DNA from: Bacillota bacterium
GTDB lineage: Bacteria > Bacillota > Clostridia > Christensenellales > Aristaeellaceae
Reading direction: 5' to 3'
Length of the DNA stretch: 12,652 bases
NCBI GenBank assembly: GCA_023395615.1
Contig: JAEWYP010000090.1
Location: 1-12,652 of the forward strand
Positions 1-6,186 of the stretch are shown here, in pieces. The notes beneath the pieces were generated by a model. It saw only the letters and a list, made by a program, of their open reading frames with translations, was not told the DNA's origin and searched no databases. Each line of letters starts with the position of its first letter. Position 1 is the first letter of the stretch. The translations under genes were made by a program, and so were the position numbers.

Positions 1-3
1 TCC

Positions 4-1353
4 ATGGCTCGATTGTTCGGTACCGACGGTGTGCGCGGCGTCGCCAACACGGAGCTGACCTGCGATCTGGCGTTCCGGCTGGGGCAGGCCAGCGCCGCCG
101 TACTCGCCAGCGACGTACACCGCCCCACCATACTGGTCGGCCGCGATACGCGCATCAGCGGCGAAATGCTGGAAAGCGCGCTGGTCGCAGGGATTTGCAG
201 CGTCGGCGCGCGCGCCGTGCTGGTGGAGGTGATGCCCACCCCCGCCATCGCCTACCTCACCCGGTATTACGAGGCCGACGCTGGCGCGGTCATCAGCGCC
301 AGCCACAACACGGTGGAGTACAACGGCATCAAGTTTTTTGATAAAAACGGGTATAAACTGCCCGACGCACTGGAAGACAAAATCGAGGAGATCGTAAAAA
401 ACGGGCTCCCCGAAGGGTTTGAAATGCCGGTGGGCGAACATGTGGGCCGCCCGGTGCGCCAGCGCAACGCCGCGCGCAGTTATGTGGATTTTGTGAAAAA
501 CACGACCGACGTGCGGCTGGACGGCCGTCACGTGGTGCTGGACTGCGCGCAGGGCGCCAGTTACGAGGTTGCGCCGATGGTTTTCCGCGAACTGGGCGCG
601 CAGGTAAGCTGTTACTACCATGAACCGGACGGAACCAACATCAACGACAACTGCGGTTCCACCCATCCCCAGCGCCTGTGCGAGCTGGTACGGGAGCTGG
701 GCGCAGACGTCGGTTTTGCCTTCGACGGCGACGCGGATCGGCTGATCGCCTCGGACGAGCGCGGGCAGATCATCAACGGCGATCAGGTGATGGCGCTGCT
801 GGCCGTGTATATGAAGGGCAAAGGCCGCTTGCGGGAGAATACGCTTGTTACCACGGTGATGAGCAACATGGGTCTGGAACTCGCCATGAAAAAGCACGGC
901 ATCCATATGGACGTCACCCGCGTGGGCGACCGTTACGTGCTGGAAAAAATGCTGGCGGACGGACGTGTGCTGGGCGGCGAGCAGAGCGGGCACGTGATTA
1001 TGCTGGATTATAACACCACCGGCGACGGTCTGGTGACCGCCGTGCAGGTGATTACCGCCATGGTGGAGAGCCAGTCGCCGTTAAGCAAGCTGGCGGGCGT
1101 GATGCAGACGATGCCGCAAAGCCAGTTTGCCGCCCACGTGTCGGACAGCCGCAAGTACGACTTTGAAAACAACCCGAAGATCACGGCAAAGATACAGGAG
1201 CTGGAAGCAAAATATCAGGGCCGGGGCCGGCTGGTGATCCGTGCCAGCGGTACCGAACCGCTGGTGCGCGTGATGATCGAAGGCCCCGATCAGCGGGAAA
1301 TGGACACCGACGTTTTCGCCCTGTCCAAGCTGATTGAACAGGAACTGGCGTAA
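4..1353 (+). CDS. glmM: Phosphoglucosamine mutase GlmM
   Basis: Interconverts glucosamine-6-phosphate and glucosamine-1-phosphate, the step before UDP-GlcNAc synthesis for peptidoglycan, in the cytoplasm. The 449-residue length is normal for the family. The N-terminus MARLFGTDGVRG is the family start. The phosphoserine loop ISASHN lies at residues 98-102, with catalytic Ser100. The metal loop DGDADR is at 241-246, the sugar-specificity loop GGEQSGH at 324-330, and the phosphate-binding RASGTEPLVR near the C-terminus. All four functional loops are intact. The residue after ISASHN is Thr where Pro is more common. The ribosome binding site lies outside the window, because only three bases precede the ATG. 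In many Bacillota glmM follows cdaA and ybbR, which cannot be checked here. Nothing co-oriented follows it, and an intrinsic terminator lies about 80 bp downstream. The assignment is firm. Confidence 0.98.
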   Translation: MARLFGTDGVRGVANTELTCDLAFRLGQASAAVLASDVHRPTILVGRDTRISGEMLESALVAGICSVGARAVLVEVMPTPAIAYLTRYYEADAGAVISASHNTVEYNGIKFFDKNGYKLPDALEDKIEEIVKNGLPEGFEMPVGEHVGRPVRQRNAARSYVDFVKNTTDVRLDGRHVVLDCAQGASYEVAPMVFRELGAQVSCYYHEPDGTNINDNCGSTHPQRLCELVRELGADVGFAFDGDADRLIASDERGQIINGDQVMALLAVYMKGKGRLRENTLVTTVMSNMGLELAMKKHGIHMDVTRVGDRYVLEKMLADGRVLGGEQSGHVIMLDYNTTGDGLVTAVQVITAMVESQSPLSKLAGVMQTMPQSQFAAHVSDSRKYDFENNPKITAKIQELEAKYQGRGRLVIRASGTEPLVRVMIEGPDQREMDTDVFALSKLIEQELA

Positions 1354-1434
1354 AGTGCCGGGGCTCCCTACGCGGAACACTCCCCTTACGATCCTAAAGT
1401 GATCTTCTGCATACCCCGAACGAACAGAACGATA

Positions 1435-1487
1435 AAAACTTCCCTTGATGCGCATGAAGGGTACGCGTCACAGGGAAGTTTCTTTTT
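1435..1487. terminator. Bidirectional intrinsic terminator between glmM and the methyltransferase
   Basis: The arms AAACTTCCCT (1436-1445) and AGGGAAGTTT (1472-1481) are perfectly complementary. The stem continues inward as TGATGCG/CGCGTCA with one G-U pair and a short unpaired bulge. On the + strand a T-run follows (1483-1487), ending glmM transcripts. On the minus strand the hairpin is followed by the TTTTT complementary to 1434-1438, so it also suits the convergent methyltransferase gene that ends at 1514. Confidence 0.85.
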
Positions 1488-1513
1488 GTATGCGTATGCG
1501 TATTTTGCATACT

Positions 1514-2266
1514 TTACGGTTTTCGGGCCAGATACAGGACGATGGTATCCTCAAATTCAATTTTGTTATCAAACGCCAGAATGGCTTCCCGGATACCCGC
1601 GAAGAATTTGGACCGGTCGGGTTCTTTCAACACAATATGGTCGCAGTGGGTTCCGATAAACGCAATATAGTCGTCCGCATTGAAAACCCTTCTGCTCTGG
1701 TATTTTCGGCATTCCAAGTCCGTAAAACCGTAATTGACAACATTGGAATATTCCAGTTTTTGCGTATATGGCGTTTCCGGATGGAAATATTCCGCGTAAA
1801 CTGCCTGAATACGCTGGTAGAGCGCCTCGTTTGACGAGCGGTAATCACCTTGCATCATCATCATGGCAAACGTTCCGCCGCTTTTCAACAGCTCAAACGC
1901 TCTGGTAAACCCGATCGCTTCGGGAATCCATTGGATCGTCGCGGCAGAATAGACCAGATCGAATTTCTGCTCTCCGAAGTCATAGGTTTCAAAATCCGCG
2001 TTGACAAGGTGGAAATTCCGGTACATTTTGAACTTGTTGCGCGTAAAGGCCGCCAGATGCTCCCCCAGCTCAATGGCCAGATAATGACAGCCGGTTTTCA
2101 GAATGGGTTCCGTCGCCTGCCCGGTGCCGGGGCCAATTTCCAGCGCCGATTTCTCTTTATCCAGCCGCGAATGTTGGATGATGTCCGCGAATGCCTCGTC
2201 ACAATATCTCGGTCGCCAGCGGTCAAACTGCTCCGGAATCGTATCAAACACCTTTCTAAGTTCCAT
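1514..2266 (-). CDS. Class I SAM-dependent methyltransferase, substrate unknown
   Basis: A 250-residue soluble protein with a Rossmann-type methyltransferase core (Methyltransf_11/25 type). The SAM-binding motif I ALEIGPGTGQ is at residues 41-50, an acidic strand-2 end is at Glu66 (LAIELG), NADFE is at 89-93, and the motif IV region FDLVYSAATIQWIP is at 102-115. The FDLV-x-SA-x-xIQWI pattern resembles trans-aconitate and ubiquinone/menaquinone-type small-molecule methyltransferases. The substrate cannot be read from sequence. The start is supported by GGAG (complement of 2275-2278) eight bases upstream. It lies 108 bp downstream of the thioesterase on the same strand and may be cotranscribed with it. 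Base composition is odd: two sampled 60-base lines count 40 to 42 percent GC, against 68 percent for a glmM line. This suggests recent acquisition or relaxed selection. Confidence 0.88.
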   Translation of the reverse strand: MELRKVFDTIPEQFDRWRPRYCDEAFADIIQHSRLDKEKSALEIGPGTGQATEPILKTGCHYLAIELGEHLAAFTRNKFKMYRNFHLVNADFETYDFGEQKFDLVYSAATIQWIPEAIGFTRAFELLKSGGTFAMMMMQGDYRSSNEALYQRIQAVYAEYFHPETPYTQKLEYSNVVNYGFTDLECRKYQSRRVFNADDYIAFIGTHCDHIVLKEPDRSKFFAGIREAILAFDNKIEFEDTIVLYLARKP

Positions 2267-2307
2267 AAGCGTATCTCCAGCTTCAAAGCATTTTTAATGA
2301 AATATCC

Positions 2308-2376
2308 GATAACGCAATTCGCACCGGCGTGATCAGCCCGGGTTTTTCAGCGGTCACTTCGTATCCGCACGTTATC
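2308..2376. repeat. Short inverted repeat GATAACG/CGTTATC between thioesterase and methyltransferase
   Basis: GATAACG (2308-2314) and CGTTATC (2370-2376) are perfect inverted copies about 55 bp apart. They bracket most of the 108-bp gap, and the second copy overlaps the thioesterase stop codon. In RNA they could close a long stem-loop in the intercistronic region. With only 7 bp the repeat may be coincidental. I see no convincing terminator or promoter in this gap. Confidence 0.3.
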
Positions 2377-3118
2377 ATCTCTGTCGCTCTTCCCACGTGC
2401 CCGCCATGGCAAAGCAGTTGCCGCCGTCCACCGTACCGCGCAGCAGGCTTTGCGAACCTTCCGTCTGCAGCGACAGCGCGGCTGTTTCCCCGGCGCGGAT
2501 TTCCCGGTCATAATGGATGGTCACGTCCGTAAGGCGTCGCGCCCGGTGAAACTCCATGGGGAGCAGGTCGCAAAACCAGTCCAGATAGCGCGCGTTGTTC
2601 ACATGCGCGTTAATATCCAGATCGGAATACCGGGCCTCGCGCACACTCGTCCCCGCATTCACGGTCAGGATGGGCAGGTTGCCGGGCAGCGGAAGCGAGG
2701 GCTCCAGATCGCTGGTCAGCTCGTCGTTGCCGCCCAGCCACGGCAGAGCCATGCGGCGGGTGGTAAGGTCCAGCTGTGCGTACAGGGTGGACGCGGCCCC
2801 GATGGGCTCCCCGTTGACCAGAAACTGATAATATCTTGGAAAAAACGCGTGCTTGGGCGGTTTGGGCCAGGTGCGGACTGTGACGGTTTGCAGGATTCGC
2901 GGCATGCGGTCGATATGGACGCGCGCCCTCGTAACCACCCAGGCCAGATTGCGTTCCCGAAGCGCACGGATGCCCAGCCCGTTCCGTTCGCAGTGTTCAC
3001 CGCCCGCCTCCTGCATGGCCAGAAAAATATCGCTGAAGCGCCACTCGGCGTTCGCGTCCACATCTTCGGTGCGCAAAAGGCGTTGCAGTTCGAAAAAACC
3101 GTTCACAGACCATCCCAT
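2375..3118 (-). CDS. Acyl-ACP thioesterase (FatA/FatB family)
   Basis: Releases free fatty acids from acyl-acyl carrier protein by thioester hydrolysis (Acyl-ACP_TE family, double hotdog fold). The chosen start gives 247 residues, the usual bacterial size. The N-terminal hotdog includes residues 1-60 with the conserved DIFLAMQEAGGEH-type helix (30-42). The second hotdog carries the catalytic-type motif DLDINAHVNNARYLDW (166-181), in which Asn170 and His172 match the catalytic Asn/His of plant FatA/FatB, followed by an acidic Asp184. The reading frame stays open upstream to 3394, but the ATG at 3118 is preferred. It is preceded by GAGGGAAGG, family similarity begins just after it, and the longer version would run over the divergent promoter and gene. 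Chain-length preference and physiological role (acyl recycling or membrane tuning) are unknown. Confidence 0.9.
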   Translation of the reverse strand: MGWSVNGFFELQRLLRTEDVDANAEWRFSDIFLAMQEAGGEHCERNGLGIRALRERNLAWVVTRARVHIDRMPRILQTVTVRTWPKPPKHAFFPRYYQFLVNGEPIGAASTLYAQLDLTTRRMALPWLGGNDELTSDLEPSLPLPGNLPILTVNAGTSVREARYSDLDINAHVNNARYLDWFCDLLPMEFHRARRLTDVTIHYDREIRAGETAALSLQTEGSQSLLRGTVDGGNCFAMAGTWEERQR

Positions 3119-3187
3119 CCTTCCCTCATTCACAAAGGCATTCGCTTCCCGGTCGCGTTTTCCTCCCCACCTGCCGGATTTGTCCGC

Positions 3188-3216
3188 TTGAAAAGCGCGC
3201 CCGCCCATGCTATCCT
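3188..3216 (+). promoter_or_regulatory. Sigma-A type promoter with extended -10 for the secreted protein gene
   Basis: TTGAAA (3188-3193), a 17-bp spacer and TATCCT (3211-3216), with TG one base upstream of the -10 (3208-3209). The ATG at 3251 is about 28 bp beyond the expected start site. Confidence 0.75.
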
Positions 3217-3250
3217 TATCCCGCCGGAACCCCCGGCAAGGAGGCGCCCG

Positions 3251-3889
3251 ATGAAACGAATTCTCGCCCTGCTGTGCATTGTTTTGCTGCTTGCGCCCGC
3301 AGGGGCGCTGGCCCTGACCGGGCAAAACTATAAAACCTTCCAAACCTATTACACCGCGAATGTGGATTTTATCAATAAAAACGATAACCGCCATCTGCTG
3401 CCCATGCTGCTTTCTCAGCGCAACAGCGGCAAGGACGACGGCCGCACCTATTACGACCTGCTTGGCGACGTGTTAAGCGTAAGCGTGGTCACGGATGCGC
3501 AGGGTGTGATCGAAAGCTGTTCCATCACACTGACCGCTCCGGCTAATATGGAGTACGGCAGCGCCGTATATAACGACTTCGCCATCTCCGGTTACCACAG
3601 CTATGCTTTCCTGATGGCGATGGACACCCACACCGACCCCGCCCAGCGCTATCAGCTGGTCAGCGATGTAGTGGAGGGGCTGAAAAGCGGCGGCGGATTT
3701 TACAGCCGCCAACTGGATGCCTACACCCTTACCTGCACGCGCGGCGACGGCAAAGCCACGCTCGATTTCGAAAACGGCGCAACCCCCTCCGCCTCTCCCT
3801 CCTCCAACCCGGACGCAACGCCCGCGCCATCGGATAACGGCGGCGACGGAAGCGATGGCGGCGACACGGCCGACGACTACATCGGGTAA
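3251..3889 (+). CDS. Small secreted protein of unknown function
   Basis: I do not recognise a family for this 212-residue protein. It starts with a clear Sec signal peptide: MKR, a hydrophobic core at residues 4-17 and an ALA cleavage site at 19-21. There is no lipobox cysteine, so it should be released rather than lipid-anchored. The body (about 22-175) looks like a folded alpha/beta domain and has exactly two cysteines after the signal (Cys90 and Cys162), which could form a disulfide. The tail from about 177 is low-complexity: Ser/Pro/Asn, then Gly/Asp-rich and acidic, ending DDYIG. The start is well supported by AAGGAGG (3238-3244) with a six-base spacer and by a good promoter upstream. 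It is divergent from the acyl-ACP thioesterase and monocistronic as far as seen. The frame is open upstream to 2450, but that part is antisense to the thioesterase. Confidence 0.85.
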   Translation: MKRILALLCIVLLLAPAGALALTGQNYKTFQTYYTANVDFINKNDNRHLLPMLLSQRNSGKDDGRTYYDLLGDVLSVSVVTDAQGVIESCSITLTAPANMEYGSAVYNDFAISGYHSYAFLMAMDTHTDPAQRYQLVSDVVEGLKSGGGFYSRQLDAYTLTCTRGDGKATLDFENGATPSASPSSNPDATPAPSDNGGDGSDGGDTADDYIG

Positions 3890-3895
3890 TCGTAA

Positions 3896-3928
3896 ACGGG
3901 CCGTCGGCGAAATCCGCCAACGTCCCGT
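3896..3928. terminator. Hairpin between convergent secreted-protein gene and yqeY
   Basis: ACGGG (3896-3900) pairs with CCCGT (3924-3928). Inside are a three-pair segment and GGCG/CGCC around an AAATC loop. It sits in the 82-bp gap between two convergent stop codons. Neither side has a strong U-tract (the minus side has TTTACGATTA), so it is at best a weak terminator or a 3'-end stabilising structure. Confidence 0.45.
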
Positions 3929-3971
3929 GCGCTATGTGAACCATTGCGAGTGCAGGAGCCCGGAAGCCGCT

Positions 3972-4415
3972 TTACTTCAGCAGCTCTTCCACAGCCTGAT
4001 TGACCAGTTTGCCGTCGGCTTTGCCCTTCAGGCGCGGCATCAGCGTTTTCATCAGACGACCCTTGTCCTTCGCAGTCAGCTCGCCACCCAGTTCCGCGGC
4101 AGTTTCCGCCACGATCCTGCGAACGTCGTCCAACTCCATGCGTTCCGGCGCAAACTCGCTCCACACCTGCATGCGCAGGCGGGTTTCTTCAATTATATCC
4201 GTGCGGTCGGCAGGCGTGGTATCCAGCGTTTCCTGCGCTTCCTTCAGTTCCTTGTAAACAATCGCGTTTTCTTCCTCTTCCGTAAGGTCTGCGCGCTTGT
4301 CGATCCATTTGGCCTTCAGCGCCGACAGCAACAGGGACAGTGCGTCCTTTCGGGGCTTGTCCCCGGCTTTCAGTGCGTCCTGCATGGCCTTGCGTACCAC
4401 TTCAATTTTGCTCAT
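3972..4415 (-). CDS. yqeY: GatB/YqeY domain protein
   Basis: Member of the YqeY family, a small helical protein related to the C-terminal tRNA-interacting domain of GatB, the amidotransferase subunit. Its exact cellular role is not established. The 147 residues match the usual length near 148. The N-terminus MSKIEVVRKAMQDALKAGDK has the family pattern, as does the C-terminus PRLKGKADGKLVNQAVEELLK (residues 127-147). I chose the ATG at 4415 because the family begins there and AAGGA lies ten bases upstream. A second in-frame ATG at 4457 overlaps the macrodomain stop as TGATG but lacks a ribosome binding site and would add 14 unconserved residues. It is the second gene of a two-gene operon with the macrodomain protein, 41 bp apart. 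Confidence 0.93.
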   Translation of the reverse strand: MSKIEVVRKAMQDALKAGDKPRKDALSLLLSALKAKWIDKRADLTEEEENAIVYKELKEAQETLDTTPADRTDIIEETRLRMQVWSEFAPERMELDDVRRIVAETAAELGGELTAKDKGRLMKTLMPRLKGKADGKLVNQAVEELLK

Positions 4416-4456
4416 CCTGATAACTTCCTTTCCAAAGTAAGTTTCTATTTCCGGCA

Positions 4457-4921
4457 TCAGGGGTAAATCGTCAGCGTGACTTCCATTTGCCCCTGCTTAA
4501 GCAGAAAGCTTTCGATCGTTCGCCGGGCGACCGCCAGCGCCGCATCCCGCGGGTAGCCGTAAATCCCGGCGGAGATCAACGGAAACGCGACGCTGTGCAG
4601 ATAGTGTTCTTTCGCCACTTCCAGCGACCGGCGATAACAGGCCGACAGCAGCGCTTCCTCCCCGTATCCGCCGCCCCGCCACACCGGGCCGGGCGTATGG
4701 ATCACATACCGGGCGAGCAGGCTGAACCCCGGGGTGATCACCGCGTCGCCCACAGCGCAGCCACCGATGTGTTCGCAGGCCGCCCGCATTTCCGCACGGC
4801 CCGCCGCGCGGAAGATCGCGCCGCACACCCCGCCGCCTTCCCGCAAGTCCGGGTTGGCAGCGTTCACAATCGCATCCACCCGCAGCGTGACAAGGTCGGC
4901 GTGGATCATCATAAACGGCAT
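4457..4921 (-). CDS. Macrodomain protein (ADP-ribose binding, probable hydrolase)
   Basis: A stand-alone macrodomain of 154 residues. Family members bind ADP-ribose or O-acetyl-ADP-ribose, and many remove ADP-ribose from proteins or nucleic acids. Visible motifs are DAIVNAANPDLREGGGVCGAIF (residues 16-37), AVITPGFSLLARYVIHTPGPVW (60-81) and the distal loop PLISAGIYGYP (114-124). The MacroD-type motif normally reads GGGVDGAIH; here Cys33 replaces the Asp and Phe37 the His. The fold and ligand binding are well supported, but MacroD-like catalysis is not. The C-terminus stops at VTLTIYP, somewhat short of the usual last helix. The start at 4921 follows GGGGAGGG and matches the family N-terminus; the open frame upstream to 5038 runs through the promoter. 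It is the first gene of an operon with yqeY and is divergent from the DNA glycosylase gene. Confidence 0.9.
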   Translation of the reverse strand: MPFMMIHADLVTLRVDAIVNAANPDLREGGGVCGAIFRAAGRAEMRAACEHIGGCAVGDAVITPGFSLLARYVIHTPGPVWRGGGYGEEALLSACYRRSLEVAKEHYLHSVAFPLISAGIYGYPRDAALAVARRTIESFLLKQGQMEVTLTIYP

Positions 4922-4946
4922 TGCGCATCCCTCCCCGCACCGCTCT

Positions 4947-4975
4947 ATCATAGCCTTCCGCACGGGTTTCGTCAA
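4947..4975 (-). promoter_or_regulatory. Sigma-A promoter of the macrodomain-yqeY operon
   Basis: Read on the minus strand: TTGACG (complement of 4970-4975), a 17-bp spacer, and TATGAT (complement of 4947-4952). It is close to consensus and lies in the 86-bp gap between the divergent macrodomain and glycosylase genes, about 25 bp upstream of the macrodomain ATG. No equally good promoter is visible for the + strand glycosylase. Confidence 0.8.
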
Positions 4976-5007
4976 CGTTGCACCGCCGCACAAAGGAGCT
5001 TCTTCAC

Positions 5008-5856
5008 ATGGAATTGGAACTGGACTTTTTTGATCCAATCAAGATGATGGAAAGCGGACAGTGTTTCCGTATGGTCAGGCTGAATGAACAAACGGTAGAA
5101 ACCGTCGCGCTGAGCCGTCGCCTGACAATCACAGTGCTCGGAAACGGCCGCTTCCGATTCGATTGTACGGCGGAGGAGTTTGACCGTATCTGGCGGCCCT
5201 ATTTCGCGCTGGATACGGATTACTCCGCCATTGCGGTCGCCGCGCCGCAGGGAGACGCATACCTTGCCCGGGCGTTGGCGCACACCCGGGGCCTGCGAAT
5301 CTTGCGGCAGGACCCGTGGGAAACGCTGTGCTGCTTTATCCTCTCCCAGCGGAAAAACCTGAAGGCGATCCGTACTTGTGTTGAGAAAATTTGCGACACG
5401 TACGGGGAACCTGTAGAAGGCACGACGCGTAAAAGCTTTCCCTCGCCGAAGCGGCTGGCGGCGGCAGGCGACGGCGGGCTTTGCCTTTGCGGGCTTGGCT
5501 ACCGCGCCCCTTATCTGCTGGATGCCGCGCGGCAGGTGGCGGAAGGGCGGATTGATCTTTCGGCGCTCGCCGCTCTTCCGGACGCCGAGCTGGCCGCCGC
5601 GCTGCAAACCATCCACGGCGTTGGCATTAAAGTAGCCAATTGTGTGATGCTGTTCGCCTACGGCCGCCTTTCCTGCGTGCCGGTAGACGTATGGATACAG
5701 CGTGTGGTGGATATTGCCTACGGTGGCCGTTCCCCCTTTGCGGAATACGGTCCGTACGCGGGCGTATACCAGCAGGCTTTGTTCATGTTCGCCCGGGATG
5801 CAGGTTTTGAGGCGTACGGGCCGATATCCGAACCTTCCGATGCGCGTAAGGAATAA
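5008..5856 (+). CDS. 8-oxoguanine-type DNA glycosylase/AP lyase (OGG family)
   Basis: Base-excision repair enzyme predicted to remove oxidised guanine from DNA and nick the abasic strand. The 282 residues comprise an OGG-N-like domain (about 1-105, including ESGQCFRM at 15-22) and an HhH-GPD domain. The hairpin-helix-hairpin IHGVGIKVANC (202-212) carries the Schiff-base Lys208, and PVDVW (225-229) carries the catalytic Asp227. The 19-residue Lys-Asp spacing equals that of human OGG1 (Lys249/Asp268). LSQRKN replaces the NNN stretch of eukaryotic OGG1. The start at 5008 has AAAGGAG (4992-4998) nine bases upstream; an in-frame ATG at 4978 has no such site and would add ten unconserved residues. 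Divergent from the macrodomain operon. Exact lesion specificity is inferred from the family. Confidence 0.92.
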   Translation: MELELDFFDPIKMMESGQCFRMVRLNEQTVETVALSRRLTITVLGNGRFRFDCTAEEFDRIWRPYFALDTDYSAIAVAAPQGDAYLARALAHTRGLRILRQDPWETLCCFILSQRKNLKAIRTCVEKICDTYGEPVEGTTRKSFPSPKRLAAAGDGGLCLCGLGYRAPYLLDAARQVAEGRIDLSALAALPDAELAAALQTIHGVGIKVANCVMLFAYGRLSCVPVDVWIQRVVDIAYGGRSPFAEYGPYAGVYQQALFMFARDAGFEAYGPISEPSDARKE

Positions 5857-5874
5857 TTTTATCTTCTCACGTAT

Positions 5875-5895
5875 CCAGCCAAACGTTCGGGCTGG
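5875..5895 (+). other. Hairpin just downstream of the glycosylase gene
   Basis: CCAGCC (5875-5880) pairs with GGCTGG (5890-5895) around a nine-base loop, 19 bp after the glycosylase stop. There is no T-run after it, so it may only mark the 3' end. This is the first recognisable element of the 330-bp gene-free stretch 5857-6186, in which I see no coding potential. Confidence 0.35.
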
Positions 5896-5996
5896 CAGGG
5901 TGTATGCCGTTCGAATCATACCTTGTTATAAAGTATTTCTATCTTTTTTGCGTTCTCCCGGCGCAGACCGGTTGACGAAATATAAAACCCCCCGCT

Positions 5997-6046
5997 GCGT
6001 TTTCAGCCCTTCCATTCCTGTATAAAACAGAACGCTTTGCATTTTT
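5997..6046 (+). terminator. Possible weak terminator before the transport operon
   Basis: GCGTT (5997-6001) pairs with AACGC (6031-6035). A nested CTGT/ACAG hairpin closes the right side, and a T-rich tail (6036-6046, broken by GCA) follows. It could stop read-through from the glycosylase gene. The basal stem is short and the loop long, so support is modest. Confidence 0.35.
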
Positions 6047-6055
6047 ACTGTGTTT

Positions 6056-6115
6056 TTGTTCGATAACCCTGTTGCAAAGACGGGTTTTTAATGATACAGT
6101 ATTGCTATCGAACAA
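6056..6115. repeat. Perfect 10-bp inverted repeat bracketing the transport-operon promoter
   Basis: TTGTTCGATA (6056-6065) and TATCGAACAA (6106-6115) are exact inverted copies whose starts are 50 bp apart. The promoter at 6072-6100 lies entirely between them, and the right copy covers the expected transcription start. This geometry fits two half-operators of a regulator, or a hairpin formed in transcripts entering from upstream. Confidence 0.6.
6072..6100 (+). promoter_or_regulatory. Probable sigma-A promoter of the BMP transport operon
   Basis: TTGCAA (6072-6077), a 17-bp spacer and TACAGT (6095-6100), with TG at 6092-6093 giving an extended -10. It predicts a leader of about 80 nt before the ATG at 6187. 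It overlaps a short AACCC/GGGTT hairpin with a T-run (6065-6089) that would act only on read-through transcripts. Confidence 0.6.
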
Positions 6116-6144
6116 CGGCGTTCGGTTGATGAGCTGCGCTCGTC
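6109..6144 (+). other. Two tandem leader hairpins upstream of the binding-protein gene
   Basis: CGAAC/GTTCG (6109-6113 with 6120-6124) is followed by GATGAGC/GCTCGTC around a UGC loop (6128-6134 with 6138-6144, one G-U pair). They lie in the predicted 5' leader. No U-tract or ribosome-site overlap is visible, so a stabilising role is as likely as regulation. Confidence 0.4.
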
Positions 6145-6186
6145 GGGGGCGCGGTGACAACAGGATAATGATGGAGGGGTTACAAC

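Noticed and set aside
2450..3250. N-terminal extension of the secreted protein frame
   Set aside because: It runs antisense through the thioesterase gene; the true start at 3251 has promoter, ribosome site and signal peptide.
4413..4460. Possible frameshift joining macrodomain and yqeY at CCC-TGA-TG
   Set aside because: A shift at CCC-TGA adds only a short hydrophilic tail unlike the macrodomain C-terminus, no slippery heptamer is visible, and yqeY has its own ribosome binding site.
3717..4466. Plus-strand open frame of 249 codons
   Set aside because: It is antisense to yqeY and overlaps the tail of the secreted gene in another frame; composition is shadow-like.
4972..5919. Minus-strand open frame of 315 codons
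   Set aside because: It is fully antisense to the glycosylase gene, whose catalytic residues are intact; no family resemblance in the minus frame.
6065..6089. AACCC/GGGTT hairpin with T-run as a terminator
   Set aside because: The stem has only five pairs and overlaps the promoter -35 region; it could act only on read-through transcripts, so it is not listed separately.
6107..6186. Purine or TPP riboswitch in the binding-protein leader
   Set aside because: The leader is only about 80 nt and none of the conserved junction sequences of these classes is present.
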